Virus record (IMG/VR): IMGVR_UViG_3300009326_000014
Location: 1 to 22,240 of that record
Origin: a virus
Length of the DNA stretch: 22,240 nucleotides
Direction: 5' to 3' (one strand)
The position numbers and the translations under genes were made by a program. Shown one piece after another: positions 13,172 to 20,767 of this stretch. The notes under the pieces are model-generated. The model did no database searches. It saw nothing but the letters and a program-made list of their open reading frames with translations, and was not told where the DNA came from. How positions within the stretch are numbered: the stretch's first letter is position 1; every line of letters starts with the position of its first letter.

Positions 13172-13603
13172 CTACTTGGTGCCTTCGGCCGGGCTAACCA
13201 AGGCCACGCCGGCGATTGTCCCGGCGGTGGTGTTGTCGACCGGGACCTGGCTTCCGCGGTACTGGATGGCCCAGATGTCGCCAACGGTCGATTCGGTTGT
13301 GGGTGTCACCACCATCCGCACGTACCGATCGCTCGGGCGCTGGATGTCGATGAACAGGTCCTCGTCGCTGGCACCGCCCAGCGTGATTTCCGAGTCTTCC
13401 AGATCGTTGAAAGTGCTGTCATCCGCTGACTGTTCCGCGTGGGCGGTGTTGTCGGCGGCTGGGGTGCCCAGACTGGTCAGGAACAGCACACCGTCCCAAC
13501 CGTCCATATCGACCGACGCGCTTTCGACATCGTCGGTACTGGCCGCCGTGGGATCAGCGACCTTGGTGATCTTGCAGTTTTCGCTCAAAAAGCCGACGTT
13601 CAC
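13172..13603 (-). CDS. Beta-rich phage structural protein (capsid/connector region)
   Basis: 143 aa from a GTG with a good AGGAG site 7 nt upstream. The sequence is acidic, rich in Thr, Val and Asp, and predicted to be mostly beta: ASVDMDGWDGVLFLTSLG, DLFIDIQRPSDRYVRMVVTP, TVGDIWAIQYRGSQVPVDN, ending in AGVALVSPAEGTK. I recall the pattern 'YVR.VV.R.T....G.I.AIQY......P....V....SP.EGTA' from uncharacterised phage proteins encoded shortly after the capsid gene. A decoration or minor head protein is plausible from position and composition. There are no Cys-rich or membrane features. Confidence 0.7.
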   Translation of the reverse strand: MNVGFLSENCKITKVADPTAASTDDVESASVDMDGWDGVLFLTSLGTPAADNTAHAEQSADDSTFNDLEDSEITLGGASDEDLFIDIQRPSDRYVRMVVTPTTESTVGDIWAIQYRGSQVPVDNTTAGTIAGVALVSPAEGTK

Positions 13604-13682
13604 GTTCTAACTCCTCGCGAGTTGGGTTGTGTGGTGCAGGTCTGGTCGCAGTCTCCGGAGCCCGCCGCGTGGCCGTCTCCGG

Positions 13683-13709
13683 GTTCGTAGTACCGGCTTC
13701 AGCCGGCTG
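13683..13709. repeat. REP-like half element
   Basis: The plus strand reads GTTCGTAGTACCGGCTTCAGC and continues CGGCTG, one half of the double-hairpin element seen at 3345, 12262 and 16102. The CCGGCTTCAGCCGG hairpin is intact and the second hairpin is missing. It lies in the 110-bp gap after the HhH protein gene. Confidence 0.75.
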
Positions 13710-13713
13710 TGGG

Positions 13714-14181
13714 TTAGGATTCTTCATCGCTGAGCTCGTCGATGGCCAATCGAATGCGTTCGGCCACCTTCGCGCCGATCCCTTCGGTCTCGGTCAGATC
13801 CTCGGCCTCGGCCACGTCGGCCAGCGTCAGATATCCCTCTTCGGCCAGCGCGTCGACCACTTTGGCCGGGACGTAATCGCCCAGGTGCGAGATAGGCAGC
13901 GTCGCCCACGATGACGCATTGTCATTTACGTCTGTGTTGTCACCGTCGTCGTGTGACGCGCTGCCTTTCGCGGGTTTCTTGGCCTTGGTCGGTTTCTTGA
14001 GCAAGGCCATGCGGCTGCGCCGATTCGGGCCGACGACGTCTTGATCCGCCGGCACGGCGCGATTCGTGAGGATCAGTGCCTCGCCTTCGGCGTCGGTCAC
14101 CTCGATCACGTCTTGCGCCCGCTGCCGGACGAAGCGATTGCCCTCGTCGACGACTCGCGAGCGTTTGAGTTTCACCTTCAT
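13714..14181 (-). CDS. Connector-region protein with C-terminal helix-hairpin-helix
   Basis: 155 aa; AGGAGC precedes the ATG. Residues 1-50 (MKVKLKRSRVV..., VIEVTDAEGEALILTNRAVP) resemble the small proteins often found just after phage capsid genes, with a 'K-V-K-L...G-D-I-I-E-V...A..L...G.A' pattern. A Lys/Pro/Ser-rich and then Asp/Asn-rich linker follows (about 60-90). The C-terminus (VVDALAEEGYLTLADVAEAE, then DLTETEGIGAKVAERIRLAI) has a helix-hairpin-helix-like 'GIG.K.A..I' motif that could bind DNA. It probably belongs to the capsid/connector set; the precise role is unknown. A half REP palindrome lies just downstream. Confidence 0.7.
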   Translation of the reverse strand: MKVKLKRSRVVDEGNRFVRQRAQDVIEVTDAEGEALILTNRAVPADQDVVGPNRRSRMALLKKPTKAKKPAKGSASHDDGDNTDVNDNASSWATLPISHLGDYVPAKVVDALAEEGYLTLADVAEAEDLTETEGIGAKVAERIRLAIDELSDEES

Positions 14182-14190
14182 TCGTAGCTC

Positions 14191-15837
14191 CTAAGCCGGT
14201 TGTGCCAGGTGCTTGACCGGGCAGGCCGTATCCTGCTGGGGTCGCAGCAAGTTGCCGTCGACGCTCCAGTAGGCGATGAACGCTGTCTGGTCATACTCGG
14301 CGTACCGTTCGACCAGCCGCTTCAGTCGCAGTATGCCGGCACGACGAACCTTGTAGTACTCCAGCCTGCCGCCCAAAACCGTCTTTGCGCTGGCCTCGAC
14401 CGTGTCGGCCATCTTCTGGTTGATCTCGAATCCCCACCCTTCGATCGTGTCCGGAGCTCCGACGCGGGCGTTGCTCTGATAGATCGGGTTGCCGTTCTCG
14501 TCCTCGATTAGCCGCACGGCTTCCAGGATGTTGTCGTGAAACATGAACCGGCTGCCGGGTCGCAGCGAGGGGTCGATCGAGTGCTGCAGGCCCACGAAGT
14601 CCGCTCGGTCCAAGGCCGCGGCGGCCGCCGCTTCTTGGCCTTCCGGCGTGCGAGGCACAATGCCGCGGATCCGGGTTTGGCCCGTGGTGCACTCGCTGCT
14701 GGTCTTGCGTCCCAACCGTTCGCCCATCATGCGGCCGAGGATGGCCGCCAAATTGAAAACGCTGTCACGCATCAACGAGAAGGGCACCTTGCACATCTTG
14801 CTGTGCATGTCGAACGCGCCCCATTTCACCTGCTCGAATGCCGGATTGGCTTCGGTGCTATGATCTTGGTTTTCGTCGGCATAGGCGCCTTCGTTGTCGG
14901 TGTCATCGCCAACCGGCCAAGCGATTTCTTCACCGGTTGCCGTGGTGATGGTCTCGGCGACTCGAAGGATTGCGCCGAACTCGATTGCCGCCAGTTCGAT
15001 CGACGTAAGCAACTGGCCCGGTGCAACCAGGTATCCGCCGCTGCCACCGGTCAGGCCACTCAGCGCCCGACCTTCCAGCAAGTCAACGAACGCCTCGGCA
15101 CGCTGATCGTGGTGTTTGGAACGGATGGTCCGCTGGATGGTGCGGATCCCTTCGGTCGGCAGTAACTGCAAACGCAACTCGTTCACGGCAGGGTTGAACT
15201 TCAGCCGCTCGCACGCTTCGTGGTGGCGATCGGCGATCGTGTCGTTGTCGATGCCTCGCATCGCCCAGACCGCGAATGCGAGACCGAGATCTCGCTGTCG
15301 AGCGGCCCACTGCCGGGCGTGGTCGCGATCGTCGAATCCGAGATCGCCGTAAGTCCGGCCCTGGCCGTCGGCCCGATCGTCCAGATTCGTCCGGTTCGGA
15401 TCGTCCCGCAGCGATCGCTCGTTGAACTCTTGGGTTTCCGCGCAACGCGCCGCCACGTCGGCCGCCCGCTGCTCTTCCTCGATCGCCGATCGCACGGCGT
15501 CGTAATCCTTGTTAACGGCTTCCCATTCGTCACGCGTGTTATCAGGCCACAGCTCGACGTCCTGGCCGGCGTCGCGTTTCTTCCTCCGCTCGTTGAACTC
15601 TTTCCCGCTCCTCTGGATTTCCGCGTTTAGCTCGCCGCCTTTCTCCCGCAGTTCCTTCAGGCCCAGGTTTTCCTCTTTGCCGCGGATCGTCACGGCGATT
15701 CCCAGCACGGGAGCCAGGCTCAGCGCGGTCAAGAGCTGTGCAGGATCGGTCAGGCAAAGGATGGCCATCACGGCCACGCAGGCGCAGACGGCCAAGGTGA
15801 TCGGTCGTGTCAGGTGGTACGTCACAGAATTTCGCAT
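14191..15837 (-). CDS. Major capsid protein, HK97 fold, with hydrophobic N-terminus
   Basis: 548 aa from the ATG at 15837, chosen for its GAGAGGA ribosome site. Residues ~55-140 are a charged helical region (NLGLKELREKGGELNAEIQR..., then EWEAVNKDYDAVRSAIEEEQ), typical of the scaffolding delta domain removed by the protease. From ~255 onward the mature shell domain begins: ALSGLTGGSGGYLVAPGQL, a hallmark HK97 N-arm motif, then ILRVAETITTATGEEIAWPV, FDMHSKMCKVPFSLMRDS, and the C-terminal AILRLKRLVERYAEYDQTAF. Oddly, residues ~12-50 are strongly hydrophobic (RPITLAVCACVAVMAILCLT, then ALSLAPVLGIAV), a membrane-segment-like sequence ahead of the delta domain. A GTG at 15693 just after it could be an internal start. 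Confidence 0.93.
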   Translation of the reverse strand: MRNSVTYHLTRPITLAVCACVAVMAILCLTDPAQLLTALSLAPVLGIAVTIRGKEENLGLKELREKGGELNAEIQRSGKEFNERRKKRDAGQDVELWPDNTRDEWEAVNKDYDAVRSAIEEEQRAADVAARCAETQEFNERSLRDDPNRTNLDDRADGQGRTYGDLGFDDRDHARQWAARQRDLGLAFAVWAMRGIDNDTIADRHHEACERLKFNPAVNELRLQLLPTEGIRTIQRTIRSKHHDQRAEAFVDLLEGRALSGLTGGSGGYLVAPGQLLTSIELAAIEFGAILRVAETITTATGEEIAWPVGDDTDNEGAYADENQDHSTEANPAFEQVKWGAFDMHSKMCKVPFSLMRDSVFNLAAILGRMMGERLGRKTSSECTTGQTRIRGIVPRTPEGQEAAAAAALDRADFVGLQHSIDPSLRPGSRFMFHDNILEAVRLIEDENGNPIYQSNARVGAPDTIEGWGFEINQKMADTVEASAKTVLGGRLEYYKVRRAGILRLKRLVERYAEYDQTAFIAYWSVDGNLLRPQQDTACPVKHLAQPA

Positions 15838-16142
15838 TTGGTTGGATCCTCTCGGCCGAGGGCAGCGGTGAAAAAGACACGGCGACCGCCCGCCGGCAGT
15901 GAATTGGTGGACCTTCACAGCCGCAAGCCGTCGCCGTATGGACGCCGATCAGAGCTCGCGCTCAGGTTTTGGAGGTTTCGGAGTCGGCGGCCGGCAATGA
16001 GCGATCGGCGTATGGACGCGCGTCAGTCAGAAAGCCGGCGCCAGGTTCAGAGCCCGATTCTGTCCCCACGACAGGCCGGCGCGCGCTTTTTCAGAAAATC
16101 CGTAGTACCGCCTTTAGGCGGAAGAGCCGGCTCAAGCCGGTA
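15838..16142 (-). other. Untranslated leader of the capsid gene
   Basis: A gap of about 300 bp without a supportable gene. Reading with transcription it holds most of a REP-like palindrome, the 15-nt motif, about 225 bp of ordinary mixed sequence, and a good ribosome site (GAGAGGATCC) just before the capsid ATG. In-frame codons extend upstream to 15918, but no alternative start there has a better ribosome site. I see no RNA gene or second ORF here. Confidence 0.5.
16079..16093 (-). promoter_or_regulatory. Repeated 15-nt motif, copy 2 (before the capsid gene)
   Basis: Identical to the motif at 22083-22097 and on the same strand. It extends to TGAAAAAGCGCGCGCCGG, close to the extended copy 3 (one GC shorter). 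It lies about 240 nt before the capsid start, in a leader without genes. Candidate late promoter or regulator site. Confidence 0.45.
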
Positions 16143-16150
16143 CTACGAAC
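16102..16150. repeat. REP-like double hairpin, copy 1
   Basis: GTAGTACC and GGTACTAC form the ends and enclose two hairpins, CCGCCTTTAGGCGG and CCGGCTCAAGCCGG. It is almost identical to the element at 12262-12310. It supplies the TAG stop for the 58-aa membrane protein. Confidence 0.85.
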
Positions 16151-16319
16151 ACCGCTTCGACCAGCCCGACAGGATCCATTGCCCACACAGCGTCACATAC
16201 GCCCCGTAAGCGACCCACACGGGCATAGGAGCAGCCAAGGCCCACAGTGCGAAACCCAGGCAGATCAGCCCCAGGGCTTCAGTGACGAAAGCGATCGCCA
16301 AGTCGCAGAATCGAGCCAT
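16143..16319 (-). CDS. Small two-helix membrane protein
   Basis: 58 aa from the ATG at 16319. Two hydrophobic segments are visible: DLAIAFVTEALGLICLGFAL with WALAA (about residues 5-28), and PVWVAYGAYVTLCGQWILSG (about 32-51), with a short basic tail SKRCS. This is the size and topology of a small holin or other phage membrane peptide, but nothing identifies it as one. It stands alone between a terminator-like hairpin and the capsid leader, outside the tightly packed blocks on either side. Its last codons and stop (TTCGTAG) come from a REP-like palindrome. A longer in-frame start at 16421 exists, but that extension is basic and low quality. Confidence 0.6.
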   Translation of the reverse strand: MARFCDLAIAFVTEALGLICLGFALWALAAPMPVWVAYGAYVTLCGQWILSGWSKRCS

Positions 16320-16422
16320 TTCCGCCGCCCCAAGAGAAAAGCGGCGTGTTGGTCCGGCAACCAGCACACCGCGGGAGAAAGAAAGATGTCGGATCGTACG
16401 GCCAGCGGTCCTTGACGGCAAG

Positions 16423-16462
16423 GCGGATTGTAATATTTACACGCCGCGCCCCTTGCTAGCAA
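16423..16462 (-). promoter_or_regulatory. Weak promoter-like sequence before the 58-aa membrane protein
   Basis: After the hairpin the minus strand reads TTGCTA, then 17 nt, then TAAATATTAC. The spacing is right for a sigma70-type promoter, but the -10 match is poor. It is the only AT-rich patch in this gap, which makes it a reasonable but weak candidate for transcription of the small gene starting at 16319. Confidence 0.25.
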
Positions 16463-16467
16463 CAGAA

Positions 16468-16518
16468 AACGCCCCCACGCGCCAACCCGGGAGAGTATCA
16501 GGCTTTCGCGCGTGGGGG
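16468..16518 (-). terminator. Candidate factor-independent terminator after the protease gene
   Basis: On the minus strand CCCCCACGCGC (16518-16508) is followed, after a 25-nt loop, by its exact complement GCGCGTGGGGG (16482-16472) and then CGTTTTCTGTT. An 11-bp GC-rich stem with four T is terminator-like, although the T tract is short and the loop long. It would separate the packaging/portal/protease unit from the capsid unit. Confidence 0.5.
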
Positions 16519-16577
16519 GTCTTTCCCCACAGCGACGTGCGTTGCGTTAGTAGTCTTCGGTTCGCCGAGCCGGCCGG

Positions 16578-17264
16578 CTACATCCCAAGTTGCCCCGATC
16601 TCACCTCCGCCAACCGAGCCGTAACCCTCACGGCCTCGGCCTCTCGCTCGGCAAAATCCTTGCCGTCCAGCCCCGACCGCTTCCACCGATCGTGCTCGGC
16701 GCGGATCTCCGCCAGGTCCCTGCCCCGGACGCGGACTCCGGTGGTCGTCGACTGATAGGCCGGGAATACCACCGGCCCCACTTCCCAAAGATTGACCTCT
16801 TCAATCTGGCGGATGTATACTTCCCGATCGTCCCGCTCTTCCTCGATCCAGACCACCCGCTTCACCTCGAAGATAAAGCTGGATCCGGAGACGTCGCCGC
16901 GGCCGATCGGCGTGATCACCTGGTCGCGCGCCATCTGCGTGTCCGGTGGATCCACCGAATAGAACAGGCCCGTCTGATCCGACCGCAAGGCCAGCGTCGC
17001 CGGGTCCGATCGGTTGCGGCCCAGCACGATATTGGCGTCGTGATTAAACAGCGACCGCACGTCGTCCTCCTGGATGGCCCGATCGAAGGCCCCCGCCGCG
17101 ATCCGCTCGTACGTGTCGCGCCACAGCTTGTACTCGGTCCCCGGATCGTCCGGATCGTAATACACCGCACCGTAGCCTTCGATCTTCGGGGTCTTGTCGT
17201 CGCTGCGTGACGCCAGCCGAAGGTTCGATCGATCCGCCGCAAGAACACGTTGTTCCGTTGCCAT
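16578..17264 (-). CDS. Prohead maturation protease, HK97 family (peptidase S78)
   Basis: 228 aa; AAGGA lies about 7 nt before the ATG at 17264. The protease packages inside the prohead and cleaves the capsid protein delta domain and itself. Family landmarks are IEGYGAVYYD near residue 28, RIAAGAFDRAI near 54, the catalytic His in DVRSLFNHD (H75), the catalytic Ser in GRGDVSGSSFIF (probably S129), and the conserved acidic and PA motif EVNLWEVGPVVFPAYQST (E161 a likely third residue). The C-terminal Arg/Glu-rich segment resembles the usual targeting tail. It sits between portal and capsid genes as in HK97. A hairpin with a short T tract follows about 60 bp downstream. Confidence 0.95.
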   Translation of the reverse strand: MATEQRVLAADRSNLRLASRSDDKTPKIEGYGAVYYDPDDPGTEYKLWRDTYERIAAGAFDRAIQEDDVRSLFNHDANIVLGRNRSDPATLALRSDQTGLFYSVDPPDTQMARDQVITPIGRGDVSGSSFIFEVKRVVWIEEERDDREVYIRQIEEVNLWEVGPVVFPAYQSTTTGVRVRGRDLAEIRAEHDRWKRSGLDGKDFAEREAEAVRVTARLAEVRSGQLGM

Positions 17265-17267
17265 TTC

Positions 17268-18992
17268 TTAATCCTTATCACGAGTTAAGTTATCGGTTTG
17301 GTTTCCGAGGAAACGTTCAGCAAAATGGGCCGGCGCCGCCTCCCGGTAGATATCGCACCACGCGGCCATGTCGTCCTCGTTGTCAGCGACCAAACGACAC
17401 TCGCCGTAGAAGTTCGCAAGCACGTCGTACGGCACGTTGCTGCCGCTACCCAGCCCGCAGGCCTCGCACACAGCGCGGACGGGCTCGAATATCTCCTCAC
17501 ACTTGTCGCCGTGCTCCTCCGTGATCGCGGCCAAGAATTCCGCAATCTTTCCCCGTTTCGCCGATTTCTGCGCGTGAATCGTCAGCCGCGTGACCATACG
17601 TGTCACGGCATCGCCGATAAGCGCTCGAAGCGCCTCGATCGTCGCCGCCCGCTGCTGCTCGTCGATCGCCGCCCGCTGCTGCTCGTTCTTGCTGTCCCCG
17701 TCGCTTCCGTCCCCTTGGTCCTTTCCGTCCTTTCCCTTCTCCCCCGCCACGTCCATATTCTTCGGCCGGTAGAACTTCTCGCCCTCGCCGCCGGCGATCG
17801 GGTTCATGTTGAACCACCGTCGCACTTCGTCCCGATTGAAAATCCCCCACTGCACCCCGCGCGTCCCCACGGACATCACCGTGTTGGTGTCCGCCCACAG
17901 CAGCGCCTGGACGTTGTAGTCGATAAAGTGCGTCCGGCGACGACGCTCGTGTTCGGTCAACAACTTGACGTTCGTCTCGGCCTTGATTGCCGTAAGCCAA
18001 TAACTTAACGTCTCGTCGTAGTACGCCCGCTTGGCCGCTTCCTCCGAGTTGTACGAGATCGACTCCTTGGCGCCTAACCGGCTCGGAGCCATCCGGTAGA
18101 ACCGCGCGACGTGTCGGACTTCCTCCTCGTCCTGCTCGGCCATCTGCGCCTGTTCCGGGTTGACCATGGTGGTGTGAAACTTGAATCCGTCGCGCAACAC
18201 CAACGTCTTGAACGCGTTGTCCTTACTGAACTTCTTGTCCGCGATCGCCTCCTCCACCTTCTTTCGCGCCTTATCGGACGCACCAGGTGGCACCTGGAGC
18301 ACGCCCCCAGCGTGCAGCCCATTCGAGAAGAACTTGCTTTGAAACCGTCGACGAGCCAACGCCACCCCGATATTGTGCCGCGCCCGGTTGACCAGGCCGC
18401 ACGCCGTGACCTGGTCGATCGACACGTTCTCGAGCACCAGCACATCGTCCCAAGCAAACGCCTCGAGCCGGCCGTCAATCTCGCTGATCACCCTCAGCCG
18501 GCCGCGGATCTTCTCCATGTACGTCCGATCCGGCAGCAAGTTGTACAGCCCCAACGGTGTCCCGTCCCCAGCTCGGTCAATCCAAATGTAACCCCGCGGC
18601 CACAGCAACGCGTGAACCAAGAACCGCCGCCACAACGACAGCGACGTGACTTCGTCGTTGGCCTTGCCGAGCAAGTTGATTAGGGGATATGCAGGGTGCG
18701 ACCGGTCGACCGACCGCTCCTCGCCGTCGCGTTTGAACACGTCCAAGGGCAGCTTCGACACGTCGCCGCTGATCATCCCCACGGCCTGCCACACGGGCGA
18801 ATACGTCAGCGCCTTATCCACGCCCACCGACTCGCCCGACTCGGTCCCCGTCGTCCAGCCGGCTTCCTCCCAAGCGTCCGGATCCTGCAGCGAGACCGAA
18901 GGATTCTCCAACGATCGATACGCCAGATCCGCCGCCAGGCTCCCCCGCGGCCGAAGATCGTACCCAAACCAACCGGCGATTGTTTTCAGCAT
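17268..18992 (-). CDS. Portal protein, HK97 family
   Basis: 574 aa from the ATG overlapping the terminase stop; a TTG one codon upstream is also possible. It forms the dodecameric ring at the capsid vertex through which DNA is pumped. Family features include an early 'VWQAVGMISGDVSKLPLDVFKR' type segment (residues ~70-90, here preceded by ALTYSP), LLPDRTYMEK, the helix-rich stem with DEEEVRHVARFYRMAPSRLG, and SEEAAKRAYYDETLSYWL, followed by NRDEVRRWFNMNPIAGGE near residue 400. Downstream is a Lys/Gly/Asp-rich linker (GEKGKDGKDQGDGSDGD) encoded by a GGAC/AAAGGAC-like simple repeat. It leads into a ~130-residue C-terminal extension containing duplicated EQQRAA units. The extension is longer than in typical HK97 portals and its role is unknown. 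Confidence 0.95.
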   Translation of the reverse strand: MLKTIAGWFGYDLRPRGSLAADLAYRSLENPSVSLQDPDAWEEAGWTTGTESGESVGVDKALTYSPVWQAVGMISGDVSKLPLDVFKRDGEERSVDRSHPAYPLINLLGKANDEVTSLSLWRRFLVHALLWPRGYIWIDRAGDGTPLGLYNLLPDRTYMEKIRGRLRVISEIDGRLEAFAWDDVLVLENVSIDQVTACGLVNRARHNIGVALARRRFQSKFFSNGLHAGGVLQVPPGASDKARKKVEEAIADKKFSKDNAFKTLVLRDGFKFHTTMVNPEQAQMAEQDEEEVRHVARFYRMAPSRLGAKESISYNSEEAAKRAYYDETLSYWLTAIKAETNVKLLTEHERRRRTHFIDYNVQALLWADTNTVMSVGTRGVQWGIFNRDEVRRWFNMNPIAGGEGEKFYRPKNMDVAGEKGKDGKDQGDGSDGDSKNEQQRAAIDEQQRAATIEALRALIGDAVTRMVTRLTIHAQKSAKRGKIAEFLAAITEEHGDKCEEIFEPVRAVCEACGLGSGSNVPYDVLANFYGECRLVADNEDDMAAWCDIYREAAPAHFAERFLGNQTDNLTRDKD

Positions 18993-20764
18993 CAAATAAA
19001 CTCCACGTCGTGATCGTCGTCGTCGTACCAGGTAGGCCCCTCATCCTCGCCCGCAACCGCGTCCCGGATCGCCATAATCGCAGCCACGGGGCCGTCTATC
19101 GTGCGGTGATCACCGCGCTTCTGCCGTACCGGGCGAATGTTCCCGTTCGCATCCGAATACGCTTTCGTATGCCCCAATTGCCACGTGAAAATCGGGTGCC
19201 CGTTGTGCCGTAACTTCTTCAACGCGATCAGCCGCCCCATGGCCTTCATCGGCGGGCTGAAATGCATGATCTTCTGCGGAAACTCAAACCGAGGCACGCC
19301 CGTGGCTTCGCTCAGCCGCTGCGTCAAGTACTCGGCCTGGAAGAGCGGATCGAAGTAGAACCGCTGGACGTCGAACACACCGAACAGATCGATCAGATCC
19401 TTCAGTACCCGGTCGTAGTCGCACGCATCGCCAGGCGTGAGCGTGATCAGCCCTTTCTCCGACCAGTAGCGATACGGCACCTTCTCGCCCAGCTTCAGCG
19501 CCTCCGCCTCCGGCAGCCAGTAGAACGGCAGCAGCCGGACCAGCTCGTCCTGCTTCTCGTCCGGAAACGCAAACACCGCCGACGTCGTATCGTGATGCGT
19601 CGCCCCGTCCAGCGCCACATAACACGTCTTGCCCCGTAGCTTCGACACGTTGAAAGCCTCGAAGCAATCGATCCTCTTCCGCCCCGCCTTCTTCCTCGCC
19701 GGCTCCCCGGCATCCCAGCGATGAATCCCCCCCAGATCCGAAATCCACGCGTCCTCGGCCGTCTTCCAAATGCCCAGCCGAAGGCGGAGCCAGTCCGGCC
19801 ACTGCGTCGGATCCTGCAACGCGGCCCGGTAGTCGCCGCGGAAGTCCGACAGTTTCAGGATCGCCTTCCGATCTTTGCCCAGGCTTGGATTCGCCTTCAG
19901 CCATACCTTCTCGTCGTGTGGATCGTCGTCTTTGTCGGCGGCGTAAATCCGCCCCAGAAACTGCTCGTCGCGCTGCCGGCCCTCGTTGATAGCCCGCGTC
20001 TTGTCGTGTTGCGTCCGACAGATCGACCCCATGTCGCTGCCGGCCGTCGTGATCGCAAAAAACAATCCCTCGGGCATTGCCGCGAGCATCCACCGCAACG
20101 TGTTCCAGAACTCCCAATCGGTCCACCGGTGCAGCTCGTCCGCCAGACAGTTCCCATTCACGCCGTCGGCGGTCATCGCGTCGGCCGCGGCGATCGACCA
20201 CAGCGAGCCCGTTGCCGGGTACTCGATCACACGATACCCATCCTCTGTCCGCAGCTTCGCAACGCGCTTGAGCTCCGGGCTTGCTTGGCACATCCCCACC
20301 GCGTGCGAGTGGACGATCTTCGCCTGCTTTTTCGACGTGGCCACGCTGAAGTTCTTGGTCGACTGGTTGCCGTCCCCGAACAGAAGATACGCCCCGACCA
20401 GCGCCATCAGGGGAGACTTGCCGTTCTTCTTCGGCACCTCGAGGTACGCCCAGCGAAACCGACGAACAACCCGCTCCCACTCCGACGAGTACCGCACCCA
20501 GCCAAACAACCGTATCAAAAACTCGACCTGCCAATCCAACAGATCGAACGGCTTGCCCCGCCACGCGCCCTCGGTCAACACGGCGTACTTCGAGCCCCAG
20601 TCGATCACGTGCTCGCCGCGCTGAGGCACAAACCAGCAGCCGTTCAACAACGCCCGCTCGTCCGCCTCCTCGCCCTCGCCCTTCCGCAGCCACTTCAGCC
20701 ACCCCTTCCGCCGAGCCTTGTTTTTCAGCTCGATCAGCTTCGTGCTTTGTCGTCGTCGCGCCAC
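18992..20764 (-). CDS. Phage terminase large subunit
   Basis: 590 aa, starting with GTG three nt after the small-subunit stop. This is the ATP-driven DNA packaging motor and headful or cos nuclease. The ATPase domain shows a Walker A-like YLEVPKKNGKS at about residues 108-117, Walker B GNCLADELHRW at about 204-214, and a coupling motif FFAITTAGSD at about 235-244. The C-terminal RNase H-like nuclease shows VALDGATHHDTTSAVFAF (Asp at about 386 and 392), a middle region YFDPLFQAEYLTQRLSE, and a late acidic site RTIDGPVAAIMAI. Length and motif order fit the HK97-type large terminases. Its TGA overlaps the portal ATG by one base (TGATG). Confidence 0.97.
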   Translation of the reverse strand: MARRRQSTKLIELKNKARRKGWLKWLRKGEGEEADERALLNGCWFVPQRGEHVIDWGSKYAVLTEGAWRGKPFDLLDWQVEFLIRLFGWVRYSSEWERVVRRFRWAYLEVPKKNGKSPLMALVGAYLLFGDGNQSTKNFSVATSKKQAKIVHSHAVGMCQASPELKRVAKLRTEDGYRVIEYPATGSLWSIAAADAMTADGVNGNCLADELHRWTDWEFWNTLRWMLAAMPEGLFFAITTAGSDMGSICRTQHDKTRAINEGRQRDEQFLGRIYAADKDDDPHDEKVWLKANPSLGKDRKAILKLSDFRGDYRAALQDPTQWPDWLRLRLGIWKTAEDAWISDLGGIHRWDAGEPARKKAGRKRIDCFEAFNVSKLRGKTCYVALDGATHHDTTSAVFAFPDEKQDELVRLLPFYWLPEAEALKLGEKVPYRYWSEKGLITLTPGDACDYDRVLKDLIDLFGVFDVQRFYFDPLFQAEYLTQRLSEATGVPRFEFPQKIMHFSPPMKAMGRLIALKKLRHNGHPIFTWQLGHTKAYSDANGNIRPVRQKRGDHRTIDGPVAAIMAIRDAVAGEDEGPTWYDDDDHDVEFI

Positions 20765-20767
20765 AGA

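Noticed and set aside
13042-13284. 80-codon minus-strand ORF between the beta-rich protein and the 83-aa ORF
   Set aside because: Its first half overlaps the end of the beta-rich structural gene out of frame and the rest is Arg-rich; no coupled start or ribosome site.
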